A stretch of 5,312 bases of DNA from Crocinitomicaceae bacterium (GTDB lineage: Bacteria > Bacteroidota > Bacteroidia > Flavobacteriales_D > Crocinitomicaceae), in assembly GCA_003512365.1 (NCBI GenBank), contig DORI01000176.1:36789-42100 (forward strand). The letters are read 5' to 3'. Below, piece by piece: positions 4,657 to 5,312 of the stretch. A program made the position numbers and the translations under genes. The notes beneath the pieces were generated by a model. That model saw nothing but the letters and a program-made list of their open reading frames with translations. It did no database searches and had not been told where the DNA came from. Each line of letters begins with the position of its first letter. Within the stretch, counting starts at the first letter, position 1.

Positions 4657-5312
4657 ATGAAATTAATTTTTACTTTTTTTAGTCTAGTTTGCGTTTTCTT
4701 CGCGAAAGCGCAATTTTCGGGTGATTTTGACCCCTCAAACTGGTCCTTAGTGCAAAACACGGCTGGCGGAAATGCGTCCGTGGATGCAAGTGGTGCACCA
4801 GGATCTATCGTATTTACAGGGAGTGATTCATTCTCTCCAACTTTTTTTATGGGATACGATGATTACCAAATAACCTTGCCGAATGGTTTTTCGGGTTGCT
4901 TAACTTTCGACTACAATTTTCAAAATTTTGATATTGAGCAGTTTTATTATGTCGTTAACGGACAAGAGACATTAGTAACTAATGGTTTTGATGCGTTTGC
5001 TTCAGGTACCATTACCTTATCTTTGAATGCAGGAGATGTATTCGGTTTTAGAATTTACAACTACGATAATTGTTGTGGTCCAGGTATTCTGACGGTTTCG
5101 AACATTTTTACTTCAACTCCATCTACCAACACAACTACAGAGGTTGCATGTGACAGTTATACATGGGCAGTAGACGGACAAACCTATACGACATCAGGTG
5201 TTTACACGGTAACGATTGGTTGTGCGACAGAAGTATTGGATTTAACCATCACACCTTTAACTACCAACACAACAACAGAGGTTGCATGTGATAGTTACAC
5301 ATGTGTAACTAT
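4657..5312 (+). CDS. Secreted repeat-containing surface protein, N-terminal part (cut by right edge)
   Basis: The visible 218 residues begin with a signal peptide (MKLIFTFFSLVCVFFAKA, cleavage before Q19). Residues 20-151 form a beta-rich domain with GAPGSIVFTGSDS, then LPNGFSGCLTFDYNF, YYVVNGQ, SGTITLSLNAGDVFGFRIYN in pieces, and DNCCGPGILTVSNI. This pattern (secretion, glycines, alternating hydrophobics, GD and DN turns) resembles jelly-roll or CUB-like sandwich domains of Bacteroidota exoproteins. I do not recognise a named family with certainty. From about residue 157, 46-residue repeats begin: TNTTTEVACDSYTW, then GQTYTTSGVYTVTIGC, then VLDLTITP. Each repeat has two cysteines (C165 and C189 in the first), probably a disulfide. 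A second copy starts at 203. Such proteins are usually large, exported by the type IX system and sorted by a C-terminal domain, which would lie outside the window. Adhesion or gliding is a plausible role, by inference. The last ~4 codons are doubtful because the sequence folds back on itself there. Confidence 0.85.
   Translation, partial: MKLIFTFFSLVCVFFAKAQFSGDFDPSNWSLVQNTAGGNASVDASGAPGSIVFTGSDSFSPTFFMGYDDYQITLPNGFSGCLTFDYNFQNFDIEQFYYVVNGQETLVTNGFDAFASGTITLSLNAGDVFGFRIYNYDNCCGPGILTVSNIFTSTPSTNTTTEVACDSYTWAVDGQTYTTSGVYTVTIGCATEVLDLTITPLTTNTTTEVACDSYTCVT
5125..5303 (+). repeat. Tandem 138-bp coding repeat (one full unit plus start of a second)
   Basis: The 41 bases at 5125-5165 recur at 5263-5303 with three differences, all at third codon positions and all silent (ACT/ACA, GAC/GAT, TAT/TAC). 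The period is 138 bp, or 46 codons. The conserved stretch encodes TNTTTEVACDSYT. High DNA identity between units indicates recent duplication or conversion, and makes assembly through the array difficult. Confidence 0.85.
5291..5312. repeat. Perfect 22-bp palindrome ending at the last base
   Basis: The half-site ATAGTTACACA (5291-5301) is followed directly by its reverse complement (5302-5312), with no spacer and no mismatch. Bases through 5303 still match the first coding repeat; those after do not, and they turn the expected Trp codon (TGG at residue 170 in copy one) into Cys at residue 216. This pattern fits a fold-back at a sequence end better than a functional site. Confidence 0.8.

Overview
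This window looks like chromosomal DNA from a low-GC member of the Bacteroidota, most likely Flavobacteriia or Flavobacteriales. The main clues are: the gene order rpmB - rpmG - a ~51-residue DUF4295 protein - ftsY, which I know as typical of that phylum; promoter-like elements of the Bacteroidota type (a -7 box TAnnTTTG with TTG about 19 bases upstream); A-rich leaders without Shine-Dalgarno sequences; and, at the right end, a secreted protein with Cys-containing beta-type repeats like those of flavobacterial surface proteins. The genus cannot be fixed from the sequence.

Layout. Positions 1-1111, minus strand, form a housekeeping cluster read from right to left: rpmB (L28), rpmG (L33), a DUF4295 protein, then ftsY, which runs off the left edge. 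A strong promoter-like sequence precedes rpmB. A classic intrinsic terminator sits between the DUF4295 gene and ftsY, so ribosomal-protein transcription is probably cut before ftsY. Positions 1242-2144, minus strand, hold a complete XerD-type tyrosine recombinase with all six catalytic residues. It is head to head with aroQ (2147-2560, plus, type II 3-dehydroquinase); only 2 bp separate the two start codons, so each gene's upstream control must lie inside the other.

Positions 2601-3707, plus, encode an exported von Willebrand factor A protein with a charged helical tail. Positions 3750-4574, plus, encode a ZIP-family (GufA-like) metal transporter that appears to start at TTG. After a short intergenic region with a palindrome and a promoter-like element, 4657-5312 encodes the first part of a secreted repeat protein that is cut by the right edge.

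Most of the window is ordinary conserved content, and I see no defence system, mobile element, CRISPR array, tRNA or rRNA. The oddest signal is at the extreme right edge. The second copy of the repeat stops matching the first copy abruptly, and the last 22 bases form a perfect palindrome ending on the last base. This looks more like a fold-back at a contig end than biology, although an inversion junction is a possible alternative. Other points of interest are the overlapping divergent xerD/aroQ control region, the TTG start with a nearby T7 run in the ZIP gene, and the atypical metal site of the VWA protein.
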